From contig JAUIMM010000645.1 of assembly GCA_031769625.1 (NCBI GenBank), forward strand, positions 248,001-312,000: DNA of 64,000 bases, written 5' to 3'. This DNA is from Taudactylus pleione. Taxonomy: Eukaryota > Chordata > Amphibia > Anura > Myobatrachidae. The position numbers and the translations under genes are program-made. Below the pieces are notes generated by a model. The model searched no databases and had not been told where the DNA came from. It saw only the letters and a program-made list of their open reading frames with translations. Within the stretch, counting starts at the first letter, position 1. Every line of letters starts with the position of its first letter. Of this stretch, positions 1 through 10,200 are shown one piece after another.

Positions 1-1410
1 CTAACACATACACAGTATACACACTCTAATACATACCTACACATATATACACATACACAGTATACACACTCTAATACATACATACTCATATATACACTAA
101 CACATACACAGTATACACATACACAGTATACACACTCTAATACATACCTACACATATATACACTAACACATACACAGTATACACACTCTAATACATACCT
201 ACACATATATACACTAACACATACACAGTATACACACTCTAATACATACCTACACATATATACACTAACACATACACAGTATACACACTCTAATACATAC
301 CTACACATATATACACTAACACATACACAGTATACACACTCTAATACATACCTACACATATATACACTAACACATACACAGTATACACATACACAGTATA
401 CACACTCTAATACATACCTACACATATATACACTAACACATACACAGTATGCACATACACAGTATACACACTCTACTACATACCTACACATATATACACT
501 AACACATACACAGTATACACACTCTAATACATAGCTACACATATATACACTAACACATACACAGTATACTCACACAGTATACACACTCTAATACATACCT
601 ACACATATATACACTAACACATACACAGTATACACACTCTACTACATACCTACACATATATACACTAACACATACACAGTATACACACTCTAATACATAC
701 CTACACATATATACACTAACACATACACAGTATACACATACACAGTATACACACTCTAATACATACCTACACATATATACACTAACACATACACAGTATA
801 CACACTGTAATACATACATACTCATATATACACTAACACATACACAGTATACACATACACAGTATACACACTCTAATACATACCTACACATATATACACT
901 AACACACACACAGTATACACTCTAATACATACCTACACATATATACACATACACAGTATACACACTCTAATACATACATACTCATATATACACTAACACA
1001 TACACAGTATACACATACACAGTATACACACTCTAATACATACCTACACATATATACACTAACACATACACAGTATACACACTCTAATACATACCTACAC
1101 ATATACACACTAACACATACACAGTATACACATACACAGTATACACACTCTAATACATACCTACACATATATACACTAACACATACACAGTATACACACT
1201 CTAATACATACCTACACATATATACACTAACACATACACAGTATACACACTCTAATACATACCTACACATATATACACTAACACATACACAGTATACACA
1301 TACACAGTATACACACTCTAATACATACCTACACATATATACACTAACACATACATACACATATATACAGTAACACATACAACACATACACAGTATACAC
1401 ACACTGACTC
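1..1410. repeat. 51-bp minisatellite (AC-rich)
   Basis: About 25 head-to-tail copies of a 51-bp unit containing cagtatacacactctaata, with occasional internal 17-18 bp partial duplications. Since 51 is divisible by 3, the minus strand reads as a long repetitive open frame. This is a periodicity artefact and not a gene. The array runs off the left edge and stops just before the DIRS element. Confidence 0.95.
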
Positions 1411-1428
1411 ATACTGTATATACAATAA

Positions 1429-1585
1429 TTTCTACTTCAGGGTCCATAGGGGGTCCACAGGGTTGACCTTGGGGTATAGCTGGATCTGGATCCACGGGCA
1501 CCACGCAGTTAAAGCTTTGCTGCTCCCAGGATGCACTTGGGTCCGTCCTCCTCTATACCCCGCCCCGGCCACAGGCACCTCAGTT
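1429..1585 (+). repeat. DIRS left inverted terminal repeat
   Basis: Starts tttctacttcagggtccat and matches the reverse complement of 7386-7537 almost base for base. The main difference is two extra G in the left copy (tccatagggggtcc against tccatagggtcc). Homology ends near 1585. Confidence 0.92.
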
Positions 1586-2634
1586 TTAGTTGGTGCCCGG
1601 CCGGAGTCGGGTCACCCTGTCGCAGTGGGGCTGCAGGAGCAGCCCCTAAGCTTTATTTTAAAAGAGAAATTTTTTATTTTTTTCTTCTTTTTTTACACTT
1701 TTAGAGCGGCAGCATCAGACTGTCCTTTAGGACGTCCACGCTGCCGCTCCTTCTCCCCCTGGCGCCGCGACGCCAGTACAGCTTTGGGGATCGCGGCGGG
1801 ACCCCAGAGCCTGTACTAGCCGGGCTCTGGGGACTCCCTTGACTGCTGGCGGACGCGACGGGGATCAGGTAAGCCGCGGGTCGCCGCGTGCGGCGGCCCG
1901 CGGATACTTCAATGCAGTCAGGAGCCTCCGGTCTCTGGGGACAGACCGGAGGCGGCGGCGGCGGGCTCCCCCTCAATTGAGGAATACCCCGCGTGTCCGC
2001 TAGACCACCAGGGTATCAGGCTGGTAGCGGGACCGGCAACCCGGGGGTTAATTGCTAGCCAGGGGAGGCAGCCTTCCCTGTCTAGCGGCTCCTCCCCTCA
2101 GCTCAGCGCGCCTTTCAACAAGCAGTCTGGCGTCGCTGAGCTGCTCTTATCTTACGGCCACTCCTCCTCTGAGGTCTCCGGCGGCCATCTTTACTGGCAC
2201 ATCGCAGACTCCCAGGCGGTATCAAGTGGACCGGTCCCCCTGTGTACCTCTCCCCTGCTAAAGGACAGTGTACACAGCGCTATAGCCCTCCCAGACACTG
2301 AATCTGGGCGGTTGATTGTAGCGGAAGGTGCAGTGAGTATAACTTTTCTGCATTGTATGTGACTATTGCTAGTGCTGCCTGTCTGTGACTTATTCTCCTT
2401 ACTGTCAGCTTATAACTATCCCTTTCCTTCTCCTACGGCCCGTCAGGTGTGTGGGGGAAGGGCGTTTTTCTGAGACCCTCACATATATAAAACACGTATT
2501 TGTGGGGTCAGTCACATACTGTTGTGTGCTACACAGTACCATATCTGGGCTGTTGTTTCGCATACTGGTGAGTGCGCGGGTGTTAAAACCGTAATTCCTC
2601 TGGTGATACCTATTTCTTGTGTATTTACGGTATC
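1586..2634 (+). other. DIRS 5' leader, non-coding
   Basis: GC-rich leader between the left repeat and the gag start, with a short T-run near 1670-1695. No convincing coding frame is seen. It probably holds the promoter and untranslated leader, but no TATA box or other specific site could be assigned. Confidence 0.5.
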
Positions 2635-4185
2635 ATGTCTGATGAGGAGACTGAGCGCTCGGTGGCTCCTGTGCTATTTTCCTGCAGACGCTGTGCTGCT
2701 GGAGTTGATGGGGAGGACTTATCTCAGGATGGTCTGTGCGGGCGGTGCCAGCTGGTACCGGGCCCCTCCAACCCCCCTGTATCACAGGACCCTCCTTGGG
2801 CGATGTTTTCACAGGTGCTGGCGTCTATTGCGGACCGGTTATCGGTCCCATCAGCGGTCCCTTCTAGGGCGTTACCGCAGCCCACCATCCCCCATTCCCC
2901 GAGGGTTCCACAAATGTTGCGGTCTTCCCCCGGGGCCCAGACTGGGTCCTTACTCGGGACTGCCTGTGTATGTGCAGTCTTCCCCAGGGACGTGTCAGTC
3001 TGTAGTGCCTTTGCAGAGTGTTGCTCCGACGGCTCCTCCGCCTTGGGTGGATGTTCTATCCAGCTCCGTACAGAGTCTGGCGGCTTCATCCTCGGCGTTT
3101 CAGTCTATGTTGCAAGGTGATGTGCCACCAAGGGTGTCTAAACGTCCGGTTGTGAGTTCACTAGCTGCGCAGTTGTCGGACTCGGAAGTGTCCTCAGATG
3201 ATGGAGAAATCCATGAGGACTCTGACTCTGATGTCATGGGGCAGGAGGTGGAAGCTAAGTCCTCCATTAATGTTCCAGCCTTAGTTAGGGCGGTGCGGGC
3301 TATCCTACATGTTGAGGATGATGCGCCGGCTCCTAGGTCGAAGTTTCCTAATTTTAAAAAGGCCAAGGTGACCTCAACTGTGTTCCCCCTGTCTGATCAA
3401 TTATCGGATCATATGGCGGCGGCCTGGCAATTACCTAGTAAGAGGTTCCATCCACAGAAGAGGTTGGCGGCGAACTATCCTTTTCCTGAAGCTCATTGCA
3501 GGAAATGGGAAACTCCGCCGGCGGTGGATTCCCACGTTACCCGCTTGATCAAAAGCGCGACGTTGCCATTGCCGTCTTTCTCCTCTTTGAAGGATCCCAC
3601 GGACAGGAAGGTGGAGACTTGTTTAAAGTCCATTCTCTTTCCGGGGCGGTGGCTCGCCCGTCCATGGCTATCTCCTGGGTGGCTAAAGCCATTGAGGCAT
3701 GGGCCAATGCCTTGGAGGATACCTTTCCTGATGAGGCTCCGGATATCCAGAGAGCGTTAGTGGGACAGATGCGGGATGCAGCTTCCTATATTGGGGAAGC
3801 GTCTTTGGATGCCAGCCTGCTCACTTCTAGGGTGTCGGCTGCAGCGGTATCTGCTCGGCGCTCCCTGTGGCTGAGGTCCTGGAGGGCTGATGCAGATTCA
3901 AAAAAGGGTCTGGAGGCCTTGCCTTTTAATGGTGATTTACTATTTGGTCCGGATTTGGACAGAATAGTGGATACTTTGGCTAAGTCCAAGTCGGCTTTTC
4001 TCCCTTCGGCCTCTGCGCCGGCTAAAGTGAGGAGCTCTGCCTTTCGGTCCTTTCGGGTTCAGGGTAAGGCCAAGGGCCAGTCCTTCCCGAGACATTCGGC
4101 GACCAAGGCCGCACCCAAGCCCAAGAAGCAGGCATGGAGTGCTCGGCGCCCTTCTTCCAAGCAGGAGGATAAGCCTGCTGCCTGA
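2635..4185 (+). pseudogene. DIRS gag-like ORF, broken by two frameshifts
   Basis: The best start is ATG at 2635 (MSDEETERSV). The N-terminus has a CxxC-x14-CxxC pattern (Cys 17, 20, 35, 38), possibly a small zinc-binding knuckle. Frame 1 gives way to frame 2 somewhere around 2900-2985; without the shift it would stop at 3118. Frame 2 carries an acidic serine-rich segment and runs to about 3640. The frame then returns to frame 1 through an alanine-rich helical region (near 3660-3860) and a basic Lys/Arg/Pro tail ending at 4185. Gag is expected to package the element RNA. It overlaps the RT frame at its 3' end. Assignment rests on position and composition, since DIRS gags are poorly conserved. 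The two frame changes make this copy unlikely to yield a full protein. Confidence 0.75.
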
Positions 4186-6091
4186 TGGGACGGGCCTCTC
4201 TCTGGGGGATCCCAGAGTGGGAGGCCGACTTCTCCAATTCGCCCAGTGTTGGCACAATACCACCACGGATGCCTGGGTTCGAGAAGTAGTCTCTCAGGGG
4301 TACGCCCTGTCTTTTCGGTTCAGGCCGCCCCACCAGTTTTTCTGTACGAGTCCTTCTCTGGACAAGACCAAAGCTGGTCAGATTCAGGTAGCTATAGAAT
4401 CCTTGCTACAAGCAGGGGTCATTGTTCCCGTTCCGCAGTCTCAGCGCGGGACGGGGTACTATTCTAATCTGTTTCTGGTACAGAAACCCAATGGTTCTCA
4501 TCGCCCTATCCTGAATTTGAAGTCTCTGAACAGATACTTCAGAGTTCCCAGGTTCAGGATGGAAACGTTACGTTCCATCATTCTGGCGATGGAACCCGGG
4601 GATTATATGGTCTCCCTCGATATCCAGGACGCCTATCTCCATGTGCCCATAGCACCGGCACATCAGCGGTATCTGAGGTTTGCTATCCTGAACCATCACT
4701 ACCAATTTCGGGCGTTGCCTTTTGGCCTTTCCACGGCTCCGAGGGTGTTCACCAAGGTGATGGCGGTTATGGCTGCCCACCTTCGGGGTCAGGGTCTACG
4801 TCTGTTGCCGTACCTGGACGATCTTCTGCTGCTGGCGAGCTCCCCGGAGGTGCTTCTTCGACATCTCCACCTGACCATTGCTTGTCTTCAAGCACACGGG
4901 TGGTTGATAAACTGGAAGAAGTCCTCCCTGATTCCATCACAGCGGATGGTTCATTTGGGAGCCCTGCTGGATTCTCGTCAGCAGCGGATTTTCCTGACTC
5001 CAGAGAAGGTCTCCTCCCTGCAGCTGCGGATACACAGTTGCCTGAGCAGTTGCCGCCTGTCGGTCCATTCAGCTATGAGAGTTCTGGGGTCCATGGTGTC
5101 GACATTCGACATGGTGGAATTTGCCCAGTTCCATTCCCGGCCCCTGCAGGGGCTGATTCTATCGGAATGGAACGGGTTACCTCACCGGATCCGCTCTCAG
5201 ATGCTGGTGTTGTCCGCGGAGGTTCGGCAGTCTTTGGCTTGGTGGCTTCAGACGGTGCATCTGGTCGAGGGGCGCCCCTTTTGGATCCCGGACTGGGTCC
5301 TGCTCACGACGGATGCCAGTCTTCGGGGTTGGGGGGCAGTGACCGGCTCATTATCGCTTCAGGGTCGTTGGTCCGCGGAAGAAGCACTTCTCCCCATCAA
5401 CATCCTGGAACTGCGGGCTGTGTACAGGGCCCTGCAGTCGTCCGGCCCCGCTCTTCACGGAAGGGCGGTTCAGGTGCAGTCCGACAACGCCACCACGGTG
5501 GCGTACATCAACCACCAAGGGGGAACTCGCAGTCGGGCAGCAATGTCGGAGGTGTCTCGCATTCTTGCTTGGGCGGAGTGTCACGTTCCAGCGATCTCGG
5601 CAGTCTTCATTCCCGGAGTCCTCAATTGGGAGGCGGACTTCCTCAGCCGTCACGATGTGCATCCCGGGGAATGGTCGCTTCACCCAGAGGTGTTTCAGCT
5701 ACTCGTGGACAGGTGGGGGTTGCCGGAGCTGGACTTGATGGCCTCCCGTCACAATCACAAGTTGCCCGTTTACGGGTCAAGGACAAGAGACGCAGGCGCC
5801 TGTCTGGTAGACGCTCTGTCGGTGAAATGGACGTTTCACCTGGCGTATCTGTTTCCTCCGATATCCTTACTTCCTCGGGTTCTGCGGAAATTCAAGCAGG
5901 ACGGCGGCACGCTCGTGCTGGTGGCTCCGGCGTGGCCCAGACGTCCTTGGTACTCCGATCTGAGGTGCCTCTCCATCGACGCTCCGTACCTTCTTCCTCA
6001 GCGTCGGGACCTGTTGTCTCAGGGGCCCTGCCTTTACCCGGATCTGGGTCGGCTGTCTTTGACGGCGTGGCTCTTGAGACAGCCGTCTTGA
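4139..6091 (+). CDS. DIRS reverse transcriptase / RNase H / methyltransferase-like polyprotein
   Basis: One uninterrupted frame of about 650 codons. Reverse transcriptase: fingers motif near residues 106-125, catalytic Asp161 in SLDIQDAYLHVPI, and PYLDDLLLL with Asp227/Asp228. RNase H: Asp392 (TTDASLRGWGAV), Glu424 (NILELRAV), Asp449 (QSDNATTVAYIN) and Asp500 (WEADFLSRH), so all four carboxylates are present. The C-terminal 130 residues carry LFPP and VAPAWPRRPWY, the region known in DIRS elements as a DAM-like methyltransferase domain. It would copy the element RNA into circular cDNA. The frame overlaps gag (frame 1) by 47 bases, and the 5' edge given here is a GTG codon. The first in-frame ATG is only at 4559, after RT motifs have begun, so initiation probably depends on frameshifting from gag or another non-standard mechanism. 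It looks the best preserved of the three frames. Confidence 0.92.
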   Translation: MLGALLPSRRISLLPDGTGLSLGDPRVGGRLLQFAQCWHNTTTDAWVREVVSQGYALSFRFRPPHQFFCTSPSLDKTKAGQIQVAIESLLQAGVIVPVPQSQRGTGYYSNLFLVQKPNGSHRPILNLKSLNRYFRVPRFRMETLRSIILAMEPGDYMVSLDIQDAYLHVPIAPAHQRYLRFAILNHHYQFRALPFGLSTAPRVFTKVMAVMAAHLRGQGLRLLPYLDDLLLLASSPEVLLRHLHLTIACLQAHGWLINWKKSSLIPSQRMVHLGALLDSRQQRIFLTPEKVSSLQLRIHSCLSSCRLSVHSAMRVLGSMVSTFDMVEFAQFHSRPLQGLILSEWNGLPHRIRSQMLVLSAEVRQSLAWWLQTVHLVEGRPFWIPDWVLLTTDASLRGWGAVTGSLSLQGRWSAEEALLPINILELRAVYRALQSSGPALHGRAVQVQSDNATTVAYINHQGGTRSRAAMSEVSRILAWAECHVPAISAVFIPGVLNWEADFLSRHDVHPGEWSLHPEVFQLLVDRWGLPELDLMASRHNHKLPVYGSRTRDAGACLVDALSVKWTFHLAYLFPPISLLPRVLRKFKQDGGTLVLVAPAWPRRPWYSDLRCLSIDAPYLLPQRRDLLSQGPCLYPDLGRLSLTAWLLRQPS

Positions 6092-7108
6092 GGTCTAGGG
6101 GTTTCTCCAGTTCAGTGATTGGTACCATGCTTAGGGCACGCAAGCCTGCCTCCGCGCGGATTTACCACAGGGTGTGGCGCACTTATTTTCAATGGTGTGA
6201 ATCCAGAAACTATGATCCGCAGGTGTTCCGGGTTTCCAGAATCTTGGAATTTCTTCAAATCGGGTTTGGACCTCGGCTTACGCCTGGCCTCTCTGAAGGT
6301 TCATGTGTCTGCTTTGTCCGTGTGGTTTCAGCGACGGATTGCTACACTGCCAGATGTTTACACCTTTTTCCAAGGTGTTCTCAGGATCCAGCCTCCCTTC
6401 GTGCCTCCGGTGGCTCCGTGGGACTTGACGGTGGTACTGAGGGTCTTGCAGGGTCCTCCTTTTGAGCCGCTTGAGTCGGTGGAGCTCAAGTGGCTGACGT
6501 TTAAGACCATTTTTCTCCTGGCAATTGCTTCGGCCAGGAGGGTTTCAGAATTGGGGGCGCTTTCCTGTCGCCCTCCTTTTCTGATTTTTCACCAGGACAG
6601 GGCAGTGCTCCGCACGCGTCCTGAGTTTTTGCCCAAAGTGGTTTCAAAGTTCCACATTAATCAGGAACTTGTTGTGCCAGCTTTTCAGTCACCTGATCTT
6701 TCGGCTGGTGAGGCTTCCTTGGATGTGGTCCGGGCACTTAGAATCTATGTGGACCGGACTGCTTCGGTTAGGAAGTCGGATTCTTTGTTTGTCCTCTTTG
6801 GTTTTCACAAGAGGGGTTGGCCTGCCAACAAGCAAACGTTAGCCCGTTGGCTTCGTTCAGTTATTTGTGAGGCTTATGCGCAGGAGGGTTTACCTGTGCC
6901 AGCCTCTGTTAAGGCTCATTCCACTCGTTCTGTGGGTCCCTCTTGGGCTGCTAGACGTGGCGCCTCCGCTGTTCAGCTGTGTAAGGCGGCTACTTGGTCT
7001 TCAATTCAGACGTTTTTGAGGTTTTATGCGTTTGACACCTTCGCCTCTCAGGATGCATCCTTTGGGCGCCGGGTACTCCTTTCAGCACAGGAGCGTCCCC
7101 GCCCTTAG
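6091..7108 (+). pseudogene. DIRS tyrosine recombinase, one frameshift
   Basis: The N-terminal core-binding part is in frame 1 (SRGFSSSVIGTMLRARK, first ATG at 6127) and starts at the end of the RT frame. At about 6255-6262, in an A-run (caaatcggg), the similarity moves to frame 2, continuing LDLGLRLASLKVH to the stop at 7106-7108. The catalytic region keeps the family signature: the first Arg in ARRVSEL (codon near 6538), HSTR with His at 6917 and Arg at 6926, and the nucleophile Tyr at 7025 in FLRFY, preceded by AATWSS. The enzyme would integrate circular DIRS DNA without strand-transfer duplications. The break is best explained by a single extra base. A programmed shift at this position is not known for the family. 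Confidence 0.85.
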
Positions 7109-7127
7109 TTGAACTGCTTTGGGACAT

Positions 7128-7240
7128 CCCCAAGGTCAACCCTGTGGACCCCCTATGGACCCTGAAGTAGAAAACAAGAGATATGGTAAGAACTTACCTT
7201 TGTTATCTCTGTTTCTACGAAGTCCATAGGGTCCACAGGG
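7128..7240 (+). repeat. DIRS internal complementary region (ICR)
   Basis: Bases 7128-7172 are the exact reverse complement of the left end (1429 to about 1474). Bases 7173-7240 are the exact reverse complement of 7509-7576, the extended right end. The ICR thus records the junction of the two element ends. In the accepted DIRS model it templates completion of the termini during circle formation. It begins 19 bases after the recombinase stop. Confidence 0.93.
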
Positions 7241-7385
7241 CGCCCGCCCTGACGCACCTGGCTTCAAATGGGCTGTGTGGCTGGTCACCGGTTTTCCGTC
7301 TCCCATTTCTGTGAGTATGGTTTCTTGTGTGTTCCAGTCTTCCTTCTCTCTGTTTAGTCTCCTCCTCCGGCCTTAGCTGCTTACC

Positions 7386-7576
7386 AACTGAGGTGCCTGT
7401 GGCCGGGGCGGGGTATAGAGGAGGACGGACCCAAGTGCATCCTGGGAGCAGCAAAGCTTTAACTGCGTGGTGCCCGTGGATCCAGATCCAGCTATACCCC
7501 AAGGTCAACCCTGTGGACCCTATGGACTTCGTAGAAACAGAGATAACAAAGGTAAGTTCTTACCATATCTCTTGTT
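7386..7576 (-). repeat. DIRS right inverted terminal repeat with extension
   Basis: 7386-7537 is the inverted copy of the left repeat. 7538-7576 is the right-end extension that is matched only in the ICR. The element ends at tctcttgtt. Confidence 0.92.
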
Positions 7577-7830
7577 ATGGTGGGACGAGGGGGACCTACA
7601 CAATATTAGGCAGGGGGTTTTCACTGGAGAAGTGAATTACAGACAGCGCTGTTCAGGACTTAAAATGAAAACTAAATAGTAAATGAGAATAACCAAAGCA
7701 GAATATCTTCCCTACAGCATATAACCACTTTAGTATTGTGCCTGAATAATACAGCAATGAATGTCATACAGAGATTACTGTCTAAATAAAATAGTCCATT
7801 GAGCCTTAGAACAAACAATTCCAACCTATT
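7577..7830. other. Single-copy flank, nothing recognised
   Basis: AT-rich sequence between the DIRS element and the next array. No coding or repeat structure is seen. Confidence 0.5.
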
Positions 7831-7833
7831 ACT

Positions 7834-7975
7834 ACAGTCCTGTGTATTAGTACAGTCCTGTGTATTAGTACAGTCCTGTGTATTAGTACAGTCCTGTGTA
7901 TTAGTACAGTCCTGTGTATTAGTACAGTCCTGTGTATTAGTACAGTCCTGTGTATTAGTACAGTCCTGTGTAGAT
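7834..7975. repeat. 18-bp minisatellite
   Basis: Eight nearly perfect copies of acagtcctgtgtattagt. It is multiple-of-three periodic and so reads as false repetitive frames on both strands. Confidence 0.95.
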
Positions 7976-8095
7976 AAAATTGTTGCAAAGAGAACAATGT
8001 GTCTAGTAGCGTCTATGTAAGCGCCATTTCACACACAGCGGTTTTGTCCGTCCGTTGTGTAACTGCAGTGAAAGTTACAATACATTAGGGCTTCC

Positions 8096-8265
8096 ACACG
8101 GCACGGACATGGCACACACACACACTCACGGCACGGACATGGCACACACACACTCACGGCACGGACATGGCACACACACACTCACGGCACGGACATGGCA
8201 CACACACACTCACGGCACGGACATGGCACACACACACTCACGGCACGGACATGGCACGGTCGCTG
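8096..8265. repeat. 28-bp minisatellite
   Basis: Six copies of a unit built from cacggcacggacatgg followed by a CA run. Confidence 0.93.
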
Positions 8266-8378
8266 TGTTACAGCCGTGATCACCAATGACCAGGATGGCT
8301 GCCGTCCACGGTTTCAGTGTTAAAGATTGAAACGAGATTCAATCACACGACAAAAACATTACACCCGGCACAAAACCG

Positions 8379-8404
8379 TGCGTGCGTGCGTGCGTGCGTG
8401 CGTG
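8379..8404. repeat. (GTGC)n microsatellite
   Basis: About six tetranucleotide copies, followed at 8488-8520 by a GAGT/GA-rich stretch just upstream of the FAM204A splice acceptor at 8555. Confidence 0.85.
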
Positions 8405-8555
8405 AGAGAGGGACTGATCCACAGGAAAAACCGTCAGGCGTTTATCTGTGTGAAATTCCCCAGGTGGCTTCTAGTGTTATGGCTCTCTGGAGTGAGTGAG
8501 AGTGAGAGTGAGAGAGAGTATATCTCCTTATACTCTTCTAATCATTTCTTTGCAG

Positions 8556-8637
8556 AAATTTTTGGATCTTCAGGGGAGACGGCGAGAGTTACAGGCTGAC
8601 TCTATACGCAGAGAGAGGAGGCGACATCGCAGGGAAG
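8556..8637 (+). CDS. FAM204A: FAM204A exon, basic helical segment
   Basis: The acceptor tttctttgcag ends at 8555 and the donor is AAG|GTAAAT at 8638. The frame starts KFLDLQGRRRELQ and continues with an Arg-rich run (RRERRRHRRE). This corresponds to the NKFQELHKKH and RGKRRKRSRK part of mammalian FAM204A. The Arg/Lys cluster could act as a nuclear localisation signal (inference). The exon ends in phase 1, which fits only the acceptor at 9089. Confidence 0.85.
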
Positions 8638-9089
8638 GTAAATGCCCCCCAGTATGTGGGCAGCAGTGTGACCCCTCGCTATCACAGTATAAGTAGGTGA
8701 AATATTGTTCCACGTGTTTCTATGTGTACGGTCTGTGCGGTGCTGCAGCCGCAAGTGACAATACCGTACGTTACCGCACCTGCGCTAGTTACCGTTGTAC
8801 TGTCCTGTCTGCTAATCGTGTATATCTGTAAGGGCTCGATCAGTTATAGATAACCAGTCTCTATACCATGTGACCAGACGAAGCGAAGTGTCGCCGTACG
8901 CCATTTTGTCTTGTGACTGCTTCATAATAACGGGCAGCGTCTTGTAATTATCATTAGGGAAACGTAAGCGCCGGAAGTCAGAAGACCCAAAGACGGACAC
9001 AAGGTATTGCCAGGAGCTGGATTGGTGGGATTGTTGGCCCTGACGGGGTAGAACGTGTAATAAATGATTTTGTTCTGTGCCCAGCCCAG

Positions 9090-9184
9090 CTCCGGAGAAG
9101 ATGACACCTCTGGATACTCTCCAGAAATACTTTGGGATTAATGATCATCTGGAGCCTGCCGTGTGCCAGAAGGTCCTGAGAAAG
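9090..9184 (+). CDS. FAM204A: FAM204A exon, YFG-ND segment
   Basis: Two tandem acceptors are present (cag at 9084 and cag at 9089). Only the second keeps the frame after the phase-1 donor; the first leads to an early TGA. It encodes PEKMTPLDTLQKYFG, INDHLEPAV and so on, matching the human segment around LTQYFGVNDRF. The donor AAG|GTAACC starts at 9185 in phase 0. A 50-bp minisatellite begins within about 10 bases of this donor. Confidence 0.93.
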
Positions 9185-9190
9185 GTAACC

Positions 9191-10200
9191 ACAGCCTCCT
9201 ATGTACATTGCAGTAATGCTGCTGGTGCTTCCCCTGCTCACCGGCCTCCTTTGTACATTGCAGTAATGCTGCTGGTGCTTCCCCTGCTCACCGGCCTCCT
9301 ATGTACATTGCAGTAATGCTGCTGGTGCTTCCCCTGCTCCCCGGCCTCCTATGTACATTGCAGTAATGCTGCTGGTGCTTCCCCTGCTCACCGGCCTCCT
9401 ATGTACATTGCAGTAATGCTGCTGGTGCTTCCCCTGCTCACCGGCCTCCTATGTACATTACAGTAATGCTGCTGGTGCTTCCCCTGCTCACCGGCCTCCT
9501 ATGTACAGTACAGTAATGCTGCTGGTGCTTCCCCTGCTCACCGGCCTCCTATGTACATTGCAGTAATGCTGCTGGTGCTTCCCCTGCTCACCGGCCTCTT
9601 GTGTACATTGCAGTAATGCTGCTGGTGCTTCCCCTGCTCACCGGCCTCCTGTGTACATTGCAGTAATGCTGCTGGTGCTTCCCCTGCTCACCGGCCTCCT
9701 GTGTACATTGCAGTAATGCTGCTGGTGCTTCCCCTGCTCACCGGCCTCCTGTGTACATTGCAGTAATGCTGCTGGTGCTTCCCCTGCTCACCGGCCTCCT
9801 ATGTACATTGCAGTAATGCTGCTGGTGCTTCCCCTGCTCACCGGCCTCCTATGTACATTGCAGTAATGCTGCTGGTGCTTCCCCTGCTCACCGGCCTCCT
9901 GTGTACATTGCAGTAATGCTGCTGGTGCTTCCCCTGCTCACCGGCCTCCTGTGTACATTGCAGTAATGCTGCTGGTGCTTCCCCTGCTCACCGGCCTCCT
10001 GTGTACATTGCAGTAATGCTGCTGGTGCTTCCCCTGCTCACCGGCCTCCTGTGTACATTGCAGTAATGCTGCTGGTGCTTCCCCTGCTCACCGGCCTCCT
10101 GTGTACATTGCAGTAATGCTGCTGGTGCTTCCCCTGCTCACCGGCCTCCTGTGTACATTGCAGTAATGCTGCTGGTGCTTCCCCTGCTCACCGGCCTCTT
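9191..10200. repeat. 50-bp minisatellite abutting a splice donor
   Basis: About 20 copies of a 50-bp unit (cctcctatgtacattgcagt, then aatgctgctggtgcttcccc and tgctcaccgg). Copies are more than 95 % alike. It begins about 6 bases inside the intron after the exon ending at 9184. Confidence 0.97.

Larger units (their letters stand above)
1429..7576 (+). mobile_element. DIRS-like tyrosine-recombinase retrotransposon, structurally complete
   Basis: The element is about 6.15 kb. It has inverted terminal repeats at 1429-1585 and 7386-7537 (the right one extended to 7576), and an internal complementary region at 7128-7240. Its two halves are exact reverse complements of the element's left and right outer ends. 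This layout is diagnostic of DIRS elements, which replicate through a circular intermediate and integrate with a tyrosine recombinase instead of an integrase. Between the repeats lie a gag-like frame, RT/RNase H with a C-terminal methyltransferase-like region, and the recombinase, in DIRS order. No target-site duplication is seen, and none is expected for the family. The exact ICR-terminus matches argue for a fairly young insertion, while frameshifts in gag and the recombinase make this copy defective. It lies upstream of the first FAM204A exon seen here and is probably intronic. Confidence 0.93.

Noticed and set aside
550..1402. Long minus-strand Cys/Val/Tyr-rich frames
   Set aside because: They are translations of a 51-bp tandem repeat (17 codons per unit) with no promoter, family match or codon signal.
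4882..6465. A 527-codon frame overlapping the RT frame
   Set aside because: Most of it is an out-of-frame shadow of RT/RNase H. Only its last part (after about 6090) is meaningful, as the recombinase N-terminus.
7215..7508. Minus-strand frame identical to a plus-strand frame at 1463
   Set aside because: Both are the same non-coding inverted terminal repeat read in the two orientations.
9085..9089. Upstream acceptor at 9084 for the FAM204A exon
   Set aside because: Using it after the phase-1 donor leads to a TGA within a few codons. The acceptor five bases later keeps the conserved frame.
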